Made by a program: the position numbers and the translations under genes. A DNA stretch of 64,000 bases from Kitasatospora sp. CB01950 (GTDB lineage: Bacteria; Actinomycetota; Actinomycetes; Streptomycetales; Streptomycetaceae): positions 102,280-166,279 of the forward strand of contig NZ_LISX01000008.1 of the NCBI RefSeq assembly GCF_001905465.1, in the 5' to 3' direction. Positions 1 to 8,829 of this stretch are shown piece after piece. Under the pieces are notes generated by a model, which did not search any database, had not been told where the DNA came from, and saw only the letters and a list, made by a program, of their open reading frames with translations. The stretch's first letter is position 1. Each line of letters opens with the position of its first letter.

Positions 1-26
1 ACGCCCTCCTCGCCCGCCTGCGCTGA
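1..26 (+). CDS. 3' end of an unidentified gene (partial)
   Basis: In one plus-strand frame the window opens with seven sense codons (A-L-L-A-R-L-R) and a TGA at 24-26. A strong bidirectional hairpin follows 25 bases later. This fits the tail of a rightward gene convergent with cimA. The piece is far too short to identify, and it could be chance. Confidence 0.35.
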
Positions 27-51
27 CGAGACCAAGGCATGGCCACGCCAG

Positions 52-85
52 CAGGGGGCGTGCGGAGTCATCCGCACGCCCCCTG
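52..85. terminator. Bidirectional terminator hairpin between the left-edge gene and cimA
   Basis: A perfect 15-bp stem (52-66 with 71-85) closes a 4-base gtca loop. It lies between the stop at 24-26 on the plus strand and the cimA stop at 110 on the minus strand, so it can end transcripts from both sides. There is no long T-run, which is usual in streptomycetes. Confidence 0.75.
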
Positions 86-109
86 GGCACTTCCTCGCAC
101 CGACCGCCG

Positions 110-1714
110 TTACGGCTGCTGATCGGCCCTCAGCAGGCCGTAGGTGTACGCGTCCTCCAGCGCCACCCAGGACGCCGCGATCACGTTGTCCGCGACGCCG
201 ACCGTGGACCACGTCCCGGTGCCGTCGGTGGACTCGATCAGCACCCGGGTCTTCGAGCCGGTGCCGTGCTGGCCCTCCAGGATCCGGACCTTGTAGTCCA
301 CCAGCTCCAGCTTCGCCAGCGGCGGGAAGATCGGCTCCAGTGCCGCCCGCAGCGCCTTGTCGAGCGCGTCCACCGGGCCGTTGCCCTCGCCGGTGGCGAC
401 CTTCCGCTCGCCGCGCGCCCACAGCTTCACGGTCGCCTCGTTGCCCGCCCGGCCCTCCGGGCCCTGCTCGCTGATGCTCCGCCAGGACTCCAGCTCGAAG
501 AACCGCAGCCGCTCGCCGCCGTTCACCTCGTCGCGCAGCAGCAGTTCGAACGAGGCGTCCGCCGCCTCGTAGGTGTAGCCCAGGTTCTCCTGCGCCTTCA
601 CCCGGGCCACCACCCGGCCCGCCAGGTCGCGGTCGCCGGTCAGGTCGTAGCCCAGCTCCTTGCCCTTCAGCTCGATCGACGCCCGGCCCGCCATGTCGGA
701 CACCAGCATCCGCATGGTGTTGCCGACCAGCTCCGGGTCGATGTGCTGGTAGAGATCCGGGTCCACCTTGATCGCTGAGGCGTGCAGGCCCGCCTTGTGC
801 GCGAACGCCGAGAAACCGACGTACGGCTGGTGGGTGGACGGGATCAGGTTGACCACCTCGGCGATGGCGTGCGAGATCCGGGTCATCTCGGCGAGACTGC
901 CGGCCGGCAGCACCCGGCGGTCGTACTTCAGCTCCAGCGCCGCCGTCACCGGGAACAGGTTGGCGTTGCCGACCCGCTCGCCGTAGCCGTTCGCCGTGCA
1001 CTGCACGTGCGTGGCCCCCGCGTCCACCGCGGCCAGCGTATTGGCGACCGCACAGCCGGTGTCGTCCTGCGCGTGGATGCCGAGCCGGGCGCCGGTCTCG
1101 GCCAGCACCGTCTCGACGATCTCGCGCACACCGGACGGCAGCATCCCGCCGTTGGTGTCGCACAGCACCACGACGTCCGCGCCGGCCCCGTGCGCGGCCT
1201 TCACCACGGCCAGCGCGTACTCCGGGTTCGCCCGGTACCCGTCGAAGAAGTGCTCGCAGTCGATGAACACCCGGCGGCCCTGGGAGCGCAGGAACTCCAC
1301 GCTGTCCCGGACCATCTCCAGGTTCTCCTCCAGCGTGGTGCGCAGCGCCAGCTCGACGTGCCGGTCGTGGGACTTCGCCACCAGCGTCACCACCGGCGCA
1401 CCGGACGCCACCAGCGCTGCCAGCTGAGGGTCCTCGGAGGCCTTCCCGCCGGCCCGCCGGGTCGCCCCGAACGCCACCAACTGGGCGTTCTTCAGCTCAA
1501 GTTCGGCCTGGGCGCGGGCGAAGAACTCGGTGTCCCGGGGGTTGGCGCCGGGCCAGCCGCCCTCGATGAAGCCGACACCGAACTCGTCCAGGTGGCGCGC
1601 GATGGCCAGCTTGTCCGCCACGGTGAGGTTGATCCCCTCCCGCTGGGCGCCGTCGCGGAGCGTGGTGTCGAAGACGTGGAAGCCGTCGTGCGGGCGGCTG
1701 TTGGCCTCGGTCAT
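110..1714 (-). CDS. cimA: Citramalate synthase
   Basis: This 534-aa protein belongs to the HMGL/isopropylmalate synthase family and matches the CimA branch. CimA condenses pyruvate with acetyl-CoA to citramalate, a threonine-independent route to 2-oxobutyrate and isoleucine. The N-terminus has the family signature VFDTTLRDGAQREG, whose Asp binds the metal, followed by GFIEGGWPGANP, which is typical of CimA rather than LeuA. HAQDD and NGYGERVGNAN come next, and a LeuA-type regulatory domain occupies the last 130 or so residues. I chose the ATG at 1714 because GGAG lies about 11 bases upstream and the catalytic domain begins soon after. The open frame continues to 1855 but looks non-coding there. 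A leader and attenuator candidate lies upstream. Confidence 0.92.
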   Translation of the reverse strand: MTEANSRPHDGFHVFDTTLRDGAQREGINLTVADKLAIARHLDEFGVGFIEGGWPGANPRDTEFFARAQAELELKNAQLVAFGATRRAGGKASEDPQLAALVASGAPVVTLVAKSHDRHVELALRTTLEENLEMVRDSVEFLRSQGRRVFIDCEHFFDGYRANPEYALAVVKAAHGAGADVVVLCDTNGGMLPSGVREIVETVLAETGARLGIHAQDDTGCAVANTLAAVDAGATHVQCTANGYGERVGNANLFPVTAALELKYDRRVLPAGSLAEMTRISHAIAEVVNLIPSTHQPYVGFSAFAHKAGLHASAIKVDPDLYQHIDPELVGNTMRMLVSDMAGRASIELKGKELGYDLTGDRDLAGRVVARVKAQENLGYTYEAADASFELLLRDEVNGGERLRFFELESWRSISEQGPEGRAGNEATVKLWARGERKVATGEGNGPVDALDKALRAALEPIFPPLAKLELVDYKVRILEGQHGTGSKTRVLIESTDGTGTWSTVGVADNVIAASWVALEDAYTYGLLRADQQP

Positions 1715-1838
1715 GGCCCTGGGTTCTCCGTTCGGTGGAGTATTTTCGTGCATTTTGCCGGGATCGGAATCCGGCTCCACTGTCCAGCATCCCGCGCGCG
1801 TCCCCGGTGTCTCCGGTCCCCTCGTGAGGGCCCGGGCC

Positions 1839-1883
1839 GGTCCGGGACAAAACAAAAGACCCCTCGCGGGTGCGAGAGGTCTG
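1839..1883 (-). terminator. Attenuator-like terminator upstream of cimA
   Basis: Read on the minus strand, a stem AGACC/GGTCT with inner CTCGC/GCGAG is followed directly by TTTTGTTTTGT. That is an unusually good intrinsic terminator for this genome. It sits about 150 bases before the cimA start and after a short Leu/Ile-containing frame, the arrangement expected for amino-acid attenuation. The plus-strand side has no T-run, so the direction is toward cimA. Confidence 0.6.
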
Positions 1884-1940
1884 CGCGCGGGTCTGGACGC
1901 TGGTGGTCGCTCCGCGATCAGGGTGTTGCCACGGAAGCGG

Positions 1941-1991
1941 TCACTGCGGACCGGCGCGCCTGCTGCTAATAATCAGCGAAAGCGAGGACAC
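1941..1991 (-). CDS. Possible cimA leader peptide, 16 aa
   Basis: A GTG-started frame encodes MSSLSLIISSRRAGPQ and stops about 60 bases before the attenuator-like terminator. An in-frame GTG at 2009 would give 22 aa. The Leu-Ile-Ile run uses two ATT codons, which are rare in this genome and suit ribosome stalling when isoleucine is short. The ribosome binding site is weak (only AGG next to the GTG), so this is a context-based inference. Confidence 0.35.
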   Translation of the reverse strand: MSSLSLIISSRRAGPQ

Positions 1992-2050
1992 CCTTGGAGT
2001 CTTGCACACCGTCCGCGATACGACAGACCCGTCTCGCCATCCGAAACGGC

Positions 2051-2617
2051 TCAGGCCGGCCGGTCCGTCGCCAGGTCGAACCCGAACGGCTTGGGCAGCG
2101 GCAGCGGATCTCCGAACGGCACGGAGGTGGTCGCGGTGTACTCGCCGCCCTCCGGGTGGCTGTGCAGCACCGCCTTACCGGCCTTCCGATCCACCAGGAG
2201 GTACAGCGGAATCTCCGCCGCGGCGTAGCCCTTCCGCTTGCCCCAGCGATCCTTTGCGGGGTTGCTGGAGGTGACCTCCACGACCATCAGGAGCCGATCG
2301 GACTTCATCCACGGGGGCTGACCGTCGAACGCTCCCTCCTCGGCGAACGTCCCGTCCGGAATGAACCTGCCGCCGGGAACGATCAGTCCCTTGTTCCCGG
2401 CGAACGTGATGTCGCCGTCGCACAGCCGGAACACCTGGCGGACGATCCGGCCGATGGCACCCTCGTGGTCGCCGTCGGGCGGTGGCGTCACAATGATCTC
2501 CCCCTCGATGAGCTCGGCCTTGAACCCCTCCGGGATCTCCAGGGCGAGGAATGCCTTCAGGAGGACGTCCTCGGGGCTGCGGTAGACGTCGGCCGTGTCG
2601 TACGTCGCGGCGGTCAT
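2051..2617 (-). CDS. Uma2 family (DUF820) nuclease-fold protein
   Basis: This 188-aa protein shows the PD-(D/E)xK pattern of the Uma2 family: ELIEGEI near residue 36, PDG near 89, MVVEVTSSNPAKD near 111, then a basic K-x-x-Y helix (KRKGY) and YLLVD. The family is predicted to contain endonucleases, but no substrate is known for most members and they are numerous in streptomycetes. The ATG at 2617 is preceded by GGAGGGA. The gene stands alone between cimA and ilvE on the same strand. A second, divergent family member lies at 5092-5655. Confidence 0.8.
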   Translation of the reverse strand: MTAATYDTADVYRSPEDVLLKAFLALEIPEGFKAELIEGEIIVTPPPDGDHEGAIGRIVRQVFRLCDGDITFAGNKGLIVPGGRFIPDGTFAEEGAFDGQPPWMKSDRLLMVVEVTSSNPAKDRWGKRKGYAAAEIPLYLLVDRKAGKAVLHSHPEGGEYTATTSVPFGDPLPLPKPFGFDLATDRPA

Positions 2618-2672
2618 GGTCCCTCCCTCCTATCCGATCTGCTCAACGAGTGGAGTTTTCCGAGGGTATCGA

Positions 2673-2703
2673 GCCCGGGCATTCCGCCATGGAATGCCCG
2701 GGC
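2673..2703 (-). terminator. ilvE terminator hairpin
   Basis: A 13-bp perfect stem (2673-2685 with 2691-2703) with a 5-base loop lies 10 bases beyond the ilvE stop. It separates ilvE from the Uma2 gene downstream. Confidence 0.75.
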
Positions 2704-2712
2704 CGGAAGGCG

Positions 2713-3825
2713 TCAGACGATCTTGTGCAGCCAGTGGTGGGTGTCCGGGCGGTGGCCGCCCTGGATGGCGAGGAGGGCCTCGCGGAGCTGCATGGTGAGG
2801 GGGCCGGGCTCGCCGGTGGCGACGGTCCAGTCGGCGTTGGCGGACTTGACGTGGCCGACGGGGGTGATGACGGCGGCGGTGCCGCAGGCGAAGACCTCGG
2901 TGATGGTGCCGTCGGCGTTGCCCTGCTTCCACTCGTCGGTGGAGATCTTGCGCTCCTCGGAGCGGTAGCCCAGGTCGTTGGCGAGGGCGAGCAGGGAGTC
3001 GCGGGTGATGCCGGGGAGCAGCGCGCCGGAGAGCTCGGGGGTGACGACGGTGGCGTTCTCGCCCTCGCCGACGACGAAGTAGAGGTTCATGCCTCCCATC
3101 TCCTCGACCCACTTGTGCTCGGCGGCGTCCAGCCAGACCACCTGGTCGCAGCCCTTGGCGGCGGCCTCGGCCTGGGCGACCAGCGAGGCCGCGTAGTTGC
3201 CGGCGCACTTCGCGGCGCCGGTGCCGCCCGGCGCCGCGCGGACGTAGTCCTCGGAGAGCCAGACCGAGACCGGCTTGACGCCGCCGGGGAAGTACGCGCC
3301 GGCCGGCGAGGCGATGATCATGAAGATGTAGGAGTTGGCCGGGCGCACGCCCAGGCCGACCTCGGTGGCGAACATGAACGGCCGCAGGTAGAGGCTCTGC
3401 TCGGGCTGGTTCGGCACCCACGCCTGGTCCTGCTTGACCAGCAGCTCGACAGCCTCGACGAAGGCCTCGACGGGCAGCTCGGGCATCGCCAGGCGGCGCG
3501 CGGAGGCCTGGAAGCGCTCGGCGTTGGCCTCGGGGCGGAAGGTCGCGATGGAGCCGTCGGCCTGGCGGTAGGCCTTCAGGCCCTCGAAGATCGCCTGCCC
3601 GTAGTGCAGGGTCATGTTGGCCGGGTCGATCTCCAGCGGCGCGTACGGCGTCAGCTGGGCGTCGTGCCAGCCGCGGCCCTCGGTCCAGCGGATGGTCACC
3701 ATGTGGTCGGTGAAGATCCGGCCGAAGCCGGGGTTGGCCAGTCGGGCCTCGCGCTCCGCGTCGGACAGCGGCTGCGCCGAGGGCTTGAGGTCGAACGTGA
3801 TGGGCGCCTGGGTGGGCGTGCTCAT
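2713..3825 (-). CDS. ilvE: Branched-chain amino acid aminotransferase
   Basis: This 370-aa fold-type IV PLP enzyme transfers the amino group between glutamate and the 2-oxo acids of valine, leucine and isoleucine, the last step of their synthesis. The PLP lysine is K206 in TGAAKCAGNY. FEGLKAYR (residues 80-87) and SLYLRPFMFATE (about 144-155) are class IV family motifs. The length matches IlvE2-type actinobacterial enzymes. The ATG at 3825 follows GAAGGA by about 9 bases; the open frame upstream of it is not needed. leuB lies upstream on the same strand but is separated by a hairpin, so the two may be separate units. Confidence 0.95.
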   Translation of the reverse strand: MSTPTQAPITFDLKPSAQPLSDAEREARLANPGFGRIFTDHMVTIRWTEGRGWHDAQLTPYAPLEIDPANMTLHYGQAIFEGLKAYRQADGSIATFRPEANAERFQASARRLAMPELPVEAFVEAVELLVKQDQAWVPNQPEQSLYLRPFMFATEVGLGVRPANSYIFMIIASPAGAYFPGGVKPVSVWLSEDYVRAAPGGTGAAKCAGNYAASLVAQAEAAAKGCDQVVWLDAAEHKWVEEMGGMNLYFVVGEGENATVVTPELSGALLPGITRDSLLALANDLGYRSEERKISTDEWKQGNADGTITEVFACGTAAVITPVGHVKSANADWTVATGEPGPLTMQLREALLAIQGGHRPDTHHWLHKIV

Positions 3826-3966
3826 GGCTGTCTGTCCTTCACCGTGGGGTTTGGCTGGGCCACCGCCGGGCGGAAGAACGCATGACGGCACGGCCCACTG
3901 TCGATACTCGCATCCAGAGGGCCGTGCCGAACAGCCGGGAGGCTGTACGTATATGAACCGGCCCGT

Positions 3967-3989
3967 CGGCCGGAGTTGTCGTCCGGCCG
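3967..3989 (-). terminator. leuB terminator hairpin
   Basis: An 8-bp GC stem (CGGCCGGA/TCCGGCCG) with a 7-base loop begins one base after the leuB stop codon. No T-run follows. Confidence 0.6.
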
Positions 3990-3990
3990 G

Positions 3991-5028
3991 TCAGCCCGAT
4001 ACTCGGGCGGCGAGCGCGTCGCCGACCTCGGAGGTGGACCGGGCGCCGTCGCGCTCGGCGAGGTCCGCGGTGACCGCGGCCTCGACCTGGGCGGCCTCGG
4101 CGGCGAAGCCGAGGTGCTCCAGCAGCATGGCGACCGACAGCACGGTGGCGGTCGGGTCGGCCTTGCCCTGGCCGGCGATGTCCGGGGCGGAGCCGTGCAC
4201 CGGCTCGAACATCGACGGGAAGTCGCCGCTCGGGTTGATGTTGCCGGACGCGGCCAGGCCGATGCCGCCGGTGACGGCTGCGGCGAGGTCGGTCAGGATG
4301 TCGCCGAACAGGTTGTCGGTGACGATCACGTCGAACCGCTCGGGCTGCGTGACGAAGAAGATCGTCGCCGCGTCCACGTGCAGGTAGTCGGTGGTGACCT
4401 CGGGGAACTCCCGGCCGACCTGCTCGAAGATCCGGGTCCACAGGTGGCCGGCGTGCACCAGCACGTTGTTCTTGTGGACCAGCGTCAGCTTCTTGCGCGG
4501 GCGGGCCTGGGCGCGACGGTAGGCGTCCCGGACGACCCGCTCGATGCCGAACGCGGTGTTCAGCGAGACCTCGGTGGCGACCTCCTGCGGCGTACCGGTG
4601 CGCAGCGTGCCGCCGTTGCCGACGTACGGGCCCTCGGTGCCCTCGCGGACGACCACGAAGTCGATCTCCGGCTGACCGGCCAGCGGCGACTTCACCCCCG
4701 GGAACAGCTTGCCCGGACGGAGGTTGATGTGGTGGTCGAACGCGAACCGCAGCTTCAGCAGCAGCCCCCGTTCCAGCACCCCGGACGGCACGCTCGGGTC
4801 GCCGATCGCCCCGAGCAGGATCGCGTCCTGCCCCTTCAGCTCCTCCAGCACCGCATCCGGCAGCGTCTCCCCGGTCCGGTGGTACAGCCGGGCCCCGAGG
4901 TCGTACTCGGTGGTCTCCAGCTTCGCGTCGGAGGGCAGAGCGGCCCGAAGCACCTTGAGGCCCTCGGCCACGACCTCCTGGCCGATACCGTCACCCGGAA
5001 TCACTGCGAGACGAATGGTGCGAGACAT
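3991..5028 (-). CDS. leuB: 3-isopropylmalate dehydrogenase
   Basis: This 345-aa enzyme performs the NAD-dependent oxidative decarboxylation of 3-isopropylmalate in leucine synthesis. It opens with AVIPGDGIGQEV, the beta-decarboxylating dehydrogenase signature. It carries the metal and substrate motifs around TDNLFGDILTDLAAAV (about residues 246-261) and ends with EPVHGSAPDIAGQGKADP. The ATG at 5028 was chosen because homologues begin with M-S-R-x-I-x-L just before the IPGDG motif. It precedes ilvE in the same direction. Confidence 0.95.
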   Translation of the reverse strand: MSRTIRLAVIPGDGIGQEVVAEGLKVLRAALPSDAKLETTEYDLGARLYHRTGETLPDAVLEELKGQDAILLGAIGDPSVPSGVLERGLLLKLRFAFDHHINLRPGKLFPGVKSPLAGQPEIDFVVVREGTEGPYVGNGGTLRTGTPQEVATEVSLNTAFGIERVVRDAYRRAQARPRKKLTLVHKNNVLVHAGHLWTRIFEQVGREFPEVTTDYLHVDAATIFFVTQPERFDVIVTDNLFGDILTDLAAAVTGGIGLAASGNINPSGDFPSMFEPVHGSAPDIAGQGKADPTATVLSVAMLLEHLGFAAEAAQVEAAVTADLAERDGARSTSEVGDALAARVSG

Positions 5029-5091
5029 GCCTGGGACAGTACAACCGTCCCAGGCCCTGAGCACGCGGCGTCCACCATCCGGACGGGAACG

Positions 5092-5655
5092 TCAGCTCAG
5101 CTCGATGTCGACCGGGAACGGGTGCTCGACCTTGAGCCGGTCGTGGAAGATCCCGGTGGGGGTGTAGCGGTTGCTCGCCGGGTCCAACTCGTAGGTGTAG
5201 ACGACGGGCCGGCCGTCGACGTTCTCCACCCGCCAGAAGAAGCGGATGCCGGCGGCGGCGTACTTGCGAGGCTTGATCTCGCGGTCGCGCGTCCGCGACT
5301 CGGGCGAGACGACCTCGACGGCGAGCAGAACGTCCCCGGCCGCGAAGTACGTCTGCCCGAGCCCCGTGCTCGACGCGCTGTCGACCACCACGATGTCGGG
5401 CTCCGGCCGGTTTCTGTCGTCCAGCTTCACCGTCATCAGTGGCCAGGATTCCCATCCGTCGGGGACGGCTGCCGCCAACGCCATGTGCAGAGTGAGGATG
5501 ACCCGGATGTGAAACTTCGCCTGCGGACTCACGAAAACCAGGCTCCCGTCGATCAACTCGGTGTGCGGCGGGAGGTCCGGCAGTCGGTCGAGGTCGTCGG
5601 CGGTGTAGCCGCCGACCGGCGGGCGGAGCCAGTCCGGGTACGGGTCGACGCTCAT
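5092..5655 (-). CDS. Uma2 family (DUF820) nuclease-fold protein
   Basis: This 187-aa protein is the second Uma2-type gene in the window. Visible elements are TELIDGSLVF (Glu of the active site), EPDIVVVDS (PD motif), LLAVEVVSPESRTRDR (E-x-V-S-P-E-S) and KPRKYAAAGI, so the PD-(D/E)xK core is intact. I prefer the ATG at 5655, which has GGGAG seven bases upstream, over the in-frame ATG at 5667, which has no such site. It is only distantly similar to the protein at 2051-2617. Biological role unknown. Confidence 0.8.
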   Translation of the reverse strand: MSVDPYPDWLRPPVGGYTADDLDRLPDLPPHTELIDGSLVFVSPQAKFHIRVILTLHMALAAAVPDGWESWPLMTVKLDDRNRPEPDIVVVDSASSTGLGQTYFAAGDVLLAVEVVSPESRTRDREIKPRKYAAAGIRFFWRVENVDGRPVVYTYELDPASNRYTPTGIFHDRLKVEHPFPVDIELS

Positions 5656-5695
5656 CAGTGCTCCCATGGCGGGGATTCTGGCCTGTGCTGTCAGG

Positions 5696-8600
5696 CTACC
5701 GGGTGGTTTCCCGCCCGGGATCACTCTCCGGAGTGAGGACCTGGACGCGCCGCCCGACCCGGTTCAGGTGGTGGATCAGCAGCGCGTCCGACAGGGAGGT
5801 GCGGAAGATCTCGCCGGCGCGGACGGTGTGCAGGACCGGGGTCGGGCGGGCGAGGTCCACGGGGTACGGGCCGAGGGTGGCGAGGGCGGTGGCCGGGTCC
5901 GGGGTGGAGCCGGTCCAGAGCGTGTACCGGAGCGCGGTGGCCGGGGGCAGCGCGGCGAGGCGGACGGGGAGGAGGAGGGTGTCGGAGTCGAGCAGCGCGG
6001 TGTCGGTGTCGCCCCAACGGCCGTTGAGGGGCTGGACGTCGAGTTCGGCACCGGTGCGCGCGTCGAGGGTGCGGGCGACCAGGACGTCGCTGCCGGGGAG
6101 GCGGTCGGCGACGACGGTCGCGTCGGGGGTGCCGTCGCCGTCGAGGTCGAGGGAGGCGCGGACGCCGGAGGCGCCGGCGGGGGTGGCGGCGGGGGCAGCC
6201 AGCGCGGCGGCGAGGTAGAGCATGCCCTGGTCGTCGACGGCGGCCGCGGCGTGCCGCAGGTCGCCGGTGCCTTCGCCGCCGGGCTGCAGGACGGTGAGCA
6301 GGTCCGGCCCGGCGACGCCGAACGCGGCGGGGGTGCCCAGCGCGGTGGCGTCGGTCGCGTGGCGCGGTGCCGCGAACAGCGGCACCCACAGGGACGGCAG
6401 CGCGGAGTCGGCGGGAGTGAGCACGAGCCGCCCGGAGAGCTCGCCCCGGTAGGTGCGCGGGTGCCCGGCCTGAACGAGGTCGAGCGTGGGGTCGGGGGCC
6501 CGGCCGAGCCCGCCCGTCAGCCGGAGCGTGACGGTGACCGTCGCCGTACCGTGCGGCGGCACCACGACCCGCGCGGGCGACAGTCCGAAGGACGCCCCGG
6601 GAGTCTCCGTCGAACCCGAATACCCGACGCCGTACACGAGTTGACGATCACTCAAGTTTCGAACCGCCACCTCCCGGGTGGCCGCGACCGCCCCCGTCGC
6701 CTCCACCACCCCGAACGACACGCCGACCGCCCCCTCCACCTGCGTGCCGTACGCCAGCGCGGGGGTCCGGACGGCCCGGTCCACCCGGACGCGGCCGCTG
6801 CCGGCGCGTTCGGGGCCGTAGACGGGGCCGGTGCGGTCGTCGTGCAGGTAGGTGTCGGTGGCAGTGTTCATCAGCGCGGCCTTGATCTCGGCAGCGTCCC
6901 AGTCGGGGTGCGCGGAGCGGACCAGCGCGGCCAGTCCGGCCAGGTGGGGGGTGGCCATGGAGGTGCCGTCCTCGCGCAGGCCGGCGCTGCCGGAGCCGGC
7001 TTTCGCGGACCAGATGGTCTCGCCGGGCGCGGCCAGGTCGGGCTTGACGATGCCGTCGACGCCGATGCCGCGGGAGGTGAAGCCGGCGAGGGTGTCGGTG
7101 CGCTGCGGCTGGTCCTGCGGGACGGTGCCGTGCAGCGGGTTGCCGGGCGCGGCGAGCCGCACCGTGACCGGCCCGTCCCGCAGGGCGGCCAGCAGGCGTT
7201 CGCCGTCGGCGCGGGCCAGGATCGCGGCGGGGATCCGTTCGTCGCCGGCGACTTCGCCGAGGTCGTCGCCGTCGGCGGCGTACAGCGCGCCGATCGCTCC
7301 GGCGTCGGCGGCGTGGTCGGCGCGCGGCGCGGAGCCGCAGGCCCGGTCGGCGTCCCGGGTGGTCCAGCGCAGGACGGCGATCCTTCCGCGCAGCCGTTCG
7401 GCGTCGGCCTCGTCGAACGCCGCGCACCCGTCCAAGTCCCGTTCGGGCGCCGCGAGTTCGCCACTCACTGCGGCGGTGTCCCACTGCGTGTACCGGTTGC
7501 TCCAGTGCGCGGGGACGGTCCCGGCGAGGGCGGCGGGGGCGAGGACGGTGATGCCGTCGGCGTCGCCGTGCGGGTCGACGGAGGCGGCGGCGGTGAGCAC
7601 CCGGGCGGCGGTGCCGGGGCTGCTGCCGATGCCGTAGTGGTCGCCCTCGTTGCCGGAGGCGGCGACCACGAGGGTGCCGAGTGCGGCGAGCCGGTCGGCG
7701 GCGAGCGAGTCGGCGTCGCCGGGGGTGCCGAAGGGGCTGCCGAGGGAGAGGTTGACGATGTCGAGCCGGTCGGAGAGGTCGCCGTCGCCGTCGGGGTCGG
7801 CGGCCAGGTCGAGGGCGGCGGCGAGCTGGTCGGTGGAGCCGTGGCAGCCGAACACCTTGATGGCGTAGAGCTGGGCGCCGGGGGCCGCGCCGGGGGCGAC
7901 CTTGAAGGCTGCGGGGTCGAGGCCGGGCCGGTAGGGGCCGGGGTAGGGCTTGCCGTCGGTGGTGACGCCGAGGCCGGCGGCGGTGCCGGCGACGTGGGTG
8001 CCGTGGCCGTTGGCGGCGCAGTCGAGCGGGTTGTCGTCGGGGTGCGGGGTGGGCTGGTAGTGCTCGGAGGTCGGGTCGGGGTCGTAGTCGTCGCCGACCA
8101 GGTCCTTGCCGCCGACCACCTTGGCGTTGGGGAACAGTCCGGCGGGCGGCGGTGCGGCGCCGTCGACGGCGCGGTAGGCCTCGGGGGTGCCGGGGCCGCC
8201 GAAGTCGGCGTGGGTGTAGTCGATGCCGGAGTCGACGATGCCGATCCTGACGCCTTCACCGGTGTGCCCGGCGGGCCCGTCCCACACCGTGGGGGCGCCG
8301 GTGAGCGGCACCGAGTAGCCGTTGGTGGGCTGCTTGGGCGTCACGGGGTGGACGGCGCGCACGCCGGGCAGGCCGGCCAGCCGCGGGAGCCGGTCGGCGG
8401 GCAGCCGCAGGGCGAGCCCGCCGACCAGGGTGCGGGTGCGGTAGAGCGGACGGGCCTCGGGGACGGCGCGCCGCAGTTCGGCGGTGAGGGTGTCCAGTGA
8501 GCGGTCGGCGGCTTCCCGGCCCGCCCGTCCGGCGGCGGCGGCCGCGCGCCGGGTCTGGTCGGGGGTGCGGCGTTCGCGCCGGGCGCCGTCCTGGGCGCGC

Positions 8601-8737
8601 CGCCAGGCGGTGGCGACCGGCTCGGCGGCCAGTTCGAGTAGGACAGTGGTCGTCCCGTGCGGCCGGACGGCGGCTGCCGCGGGTGCGGTCGGGACGAGCA
8701 GGGCGAGGGTGGCGAGGAGGCCGAGGGCGGTGCGCAC
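5696..8737 (-). CDS. Secreted S8 (subtilisin-like) serine protease with PA insert
   Basis: This is a 1013-aa secreted protease. A signal peptide covers residues 1-23 (hydrophobic core, then TAPAAAA). An inhibitor-like propeptide runs to about 135. The catalytic triad is D169 (IVDSGID), H245 (NGHGTHVAG) and S593 (GTSMATPH), with oxyanion Asn 363 in AASGN. A PA-type insert spans about 400-540, as in Vpr-like proteases. Two acidic loops resemble EF-hand calcium sites: DPDGDGDLSD near 314 and DLDGDGTPD in the C-terminal third. The C-terminal 350 residues look like beta-sandwich domains. It starts with GTG, and the ribosome binding site is weak. Probably extracellular protein turnover. Confidence 0.9.
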   Translation of the reverse strand: MRTALGLLATLALLVPTAPAAAAVRPHGTTTVLLELAAEPVATAWRRAQDGARRERRTPDQTRRAAAAAGRAGREAADRSLDTLTAELRRAVPEARPLYRTRTLVGGLALRLPADRLPRLAGLPGVRAVHPVTPKQPTNGYSVPLTGAPTVWDGPAGHTGEGVRIGIVDSGIDYTHADFGGPGTPEAYRAVDGAAPPPAGLFPNAKVVGGKDLVGDDYDPDPTSEHYQPTPHPDDNPLDCAANGHGTHVAGTAAGLGVTTDGKPYPGPYRPGLDPAAFKVAPGAAPGAQLYAIKVFGCHGSTDQLAAALDLAADPDGDGDLSDRLDIVNLSLGSPFGTPGDADSLAADRLAALGTLVVAASGNEGDHYGIGSSPGTAARVLTAAASVDPHGDADGITVLAPAALAGTVPAHWSNRYTQWDTAAVSGELAAPERDLDGCAAFDEADAERLRGRIAVLRWTTRDADRACGSAPRADHAADAGAIGALYAADGDDLGEVAGDERIPAAILARADGERLLAALRDGPVTVRLAAPGNPLHGTVPQDQPQRTDTLAGFTSRGIGVDGIVKPDLAAPGETIWSAKAGSGSAGLREDGTSMATPHLAGLAALVRSAHPDWDAAEIKAALMNTATDTYLHDDRTGPVYGPERAGSGRVRVDRAVRTPALAYGTQVEGAVGVSFGVVEATGAVAATREVAVRNLSDRQLVYGVGYSGSTETPGASFGLSPARVVVPPHGTATVTVTLRLTGGLGRAPDPTLDLVQAGHPRTYRGELSGRLVLTPADSALPSLWVPLFAAPRHATDATALGTPAAFGVAGPDLLTVLQPGGEGTGDLRHAAAAVDDQGMLYLAAALAAPAATPAGASGVRASLDLDGDGTPDATVVADRLPGSDVLVARTLDARTGAELDVQPLNGRWGDTDTALLDSDTLLLPVRLAALPPATALRYTLWTGSTPDPATALATLGPYPVDLARPTPVLHTVRAGEIFRTSLSDALLIHHLNRVGRRVQVLTPESDPGRETTR

Positions 8738-8829
8738 CGCCCCAACCTAGGAGCCGCCGCCGGGCCGGACCCGGCCGTTCACCGCATGGGTGACGGTAAG
8801 TCACCCGTGCGGCGCAGCGGCGCGGGTGC

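Noticed and set aside
1870..2000. Plus-strand leader-like run Leu-Leu-Leu-Ile-Ile
   Set aside because: The reverse complement of the cimA leader region happens to encode it. There is no gene or T-tailed terminator in the plus direction.
5666..8500. 944-codon plus-strand frame
   Set aside because: Shadow of the S8 protease, whose triad and signal peptide are intact on the other strand.
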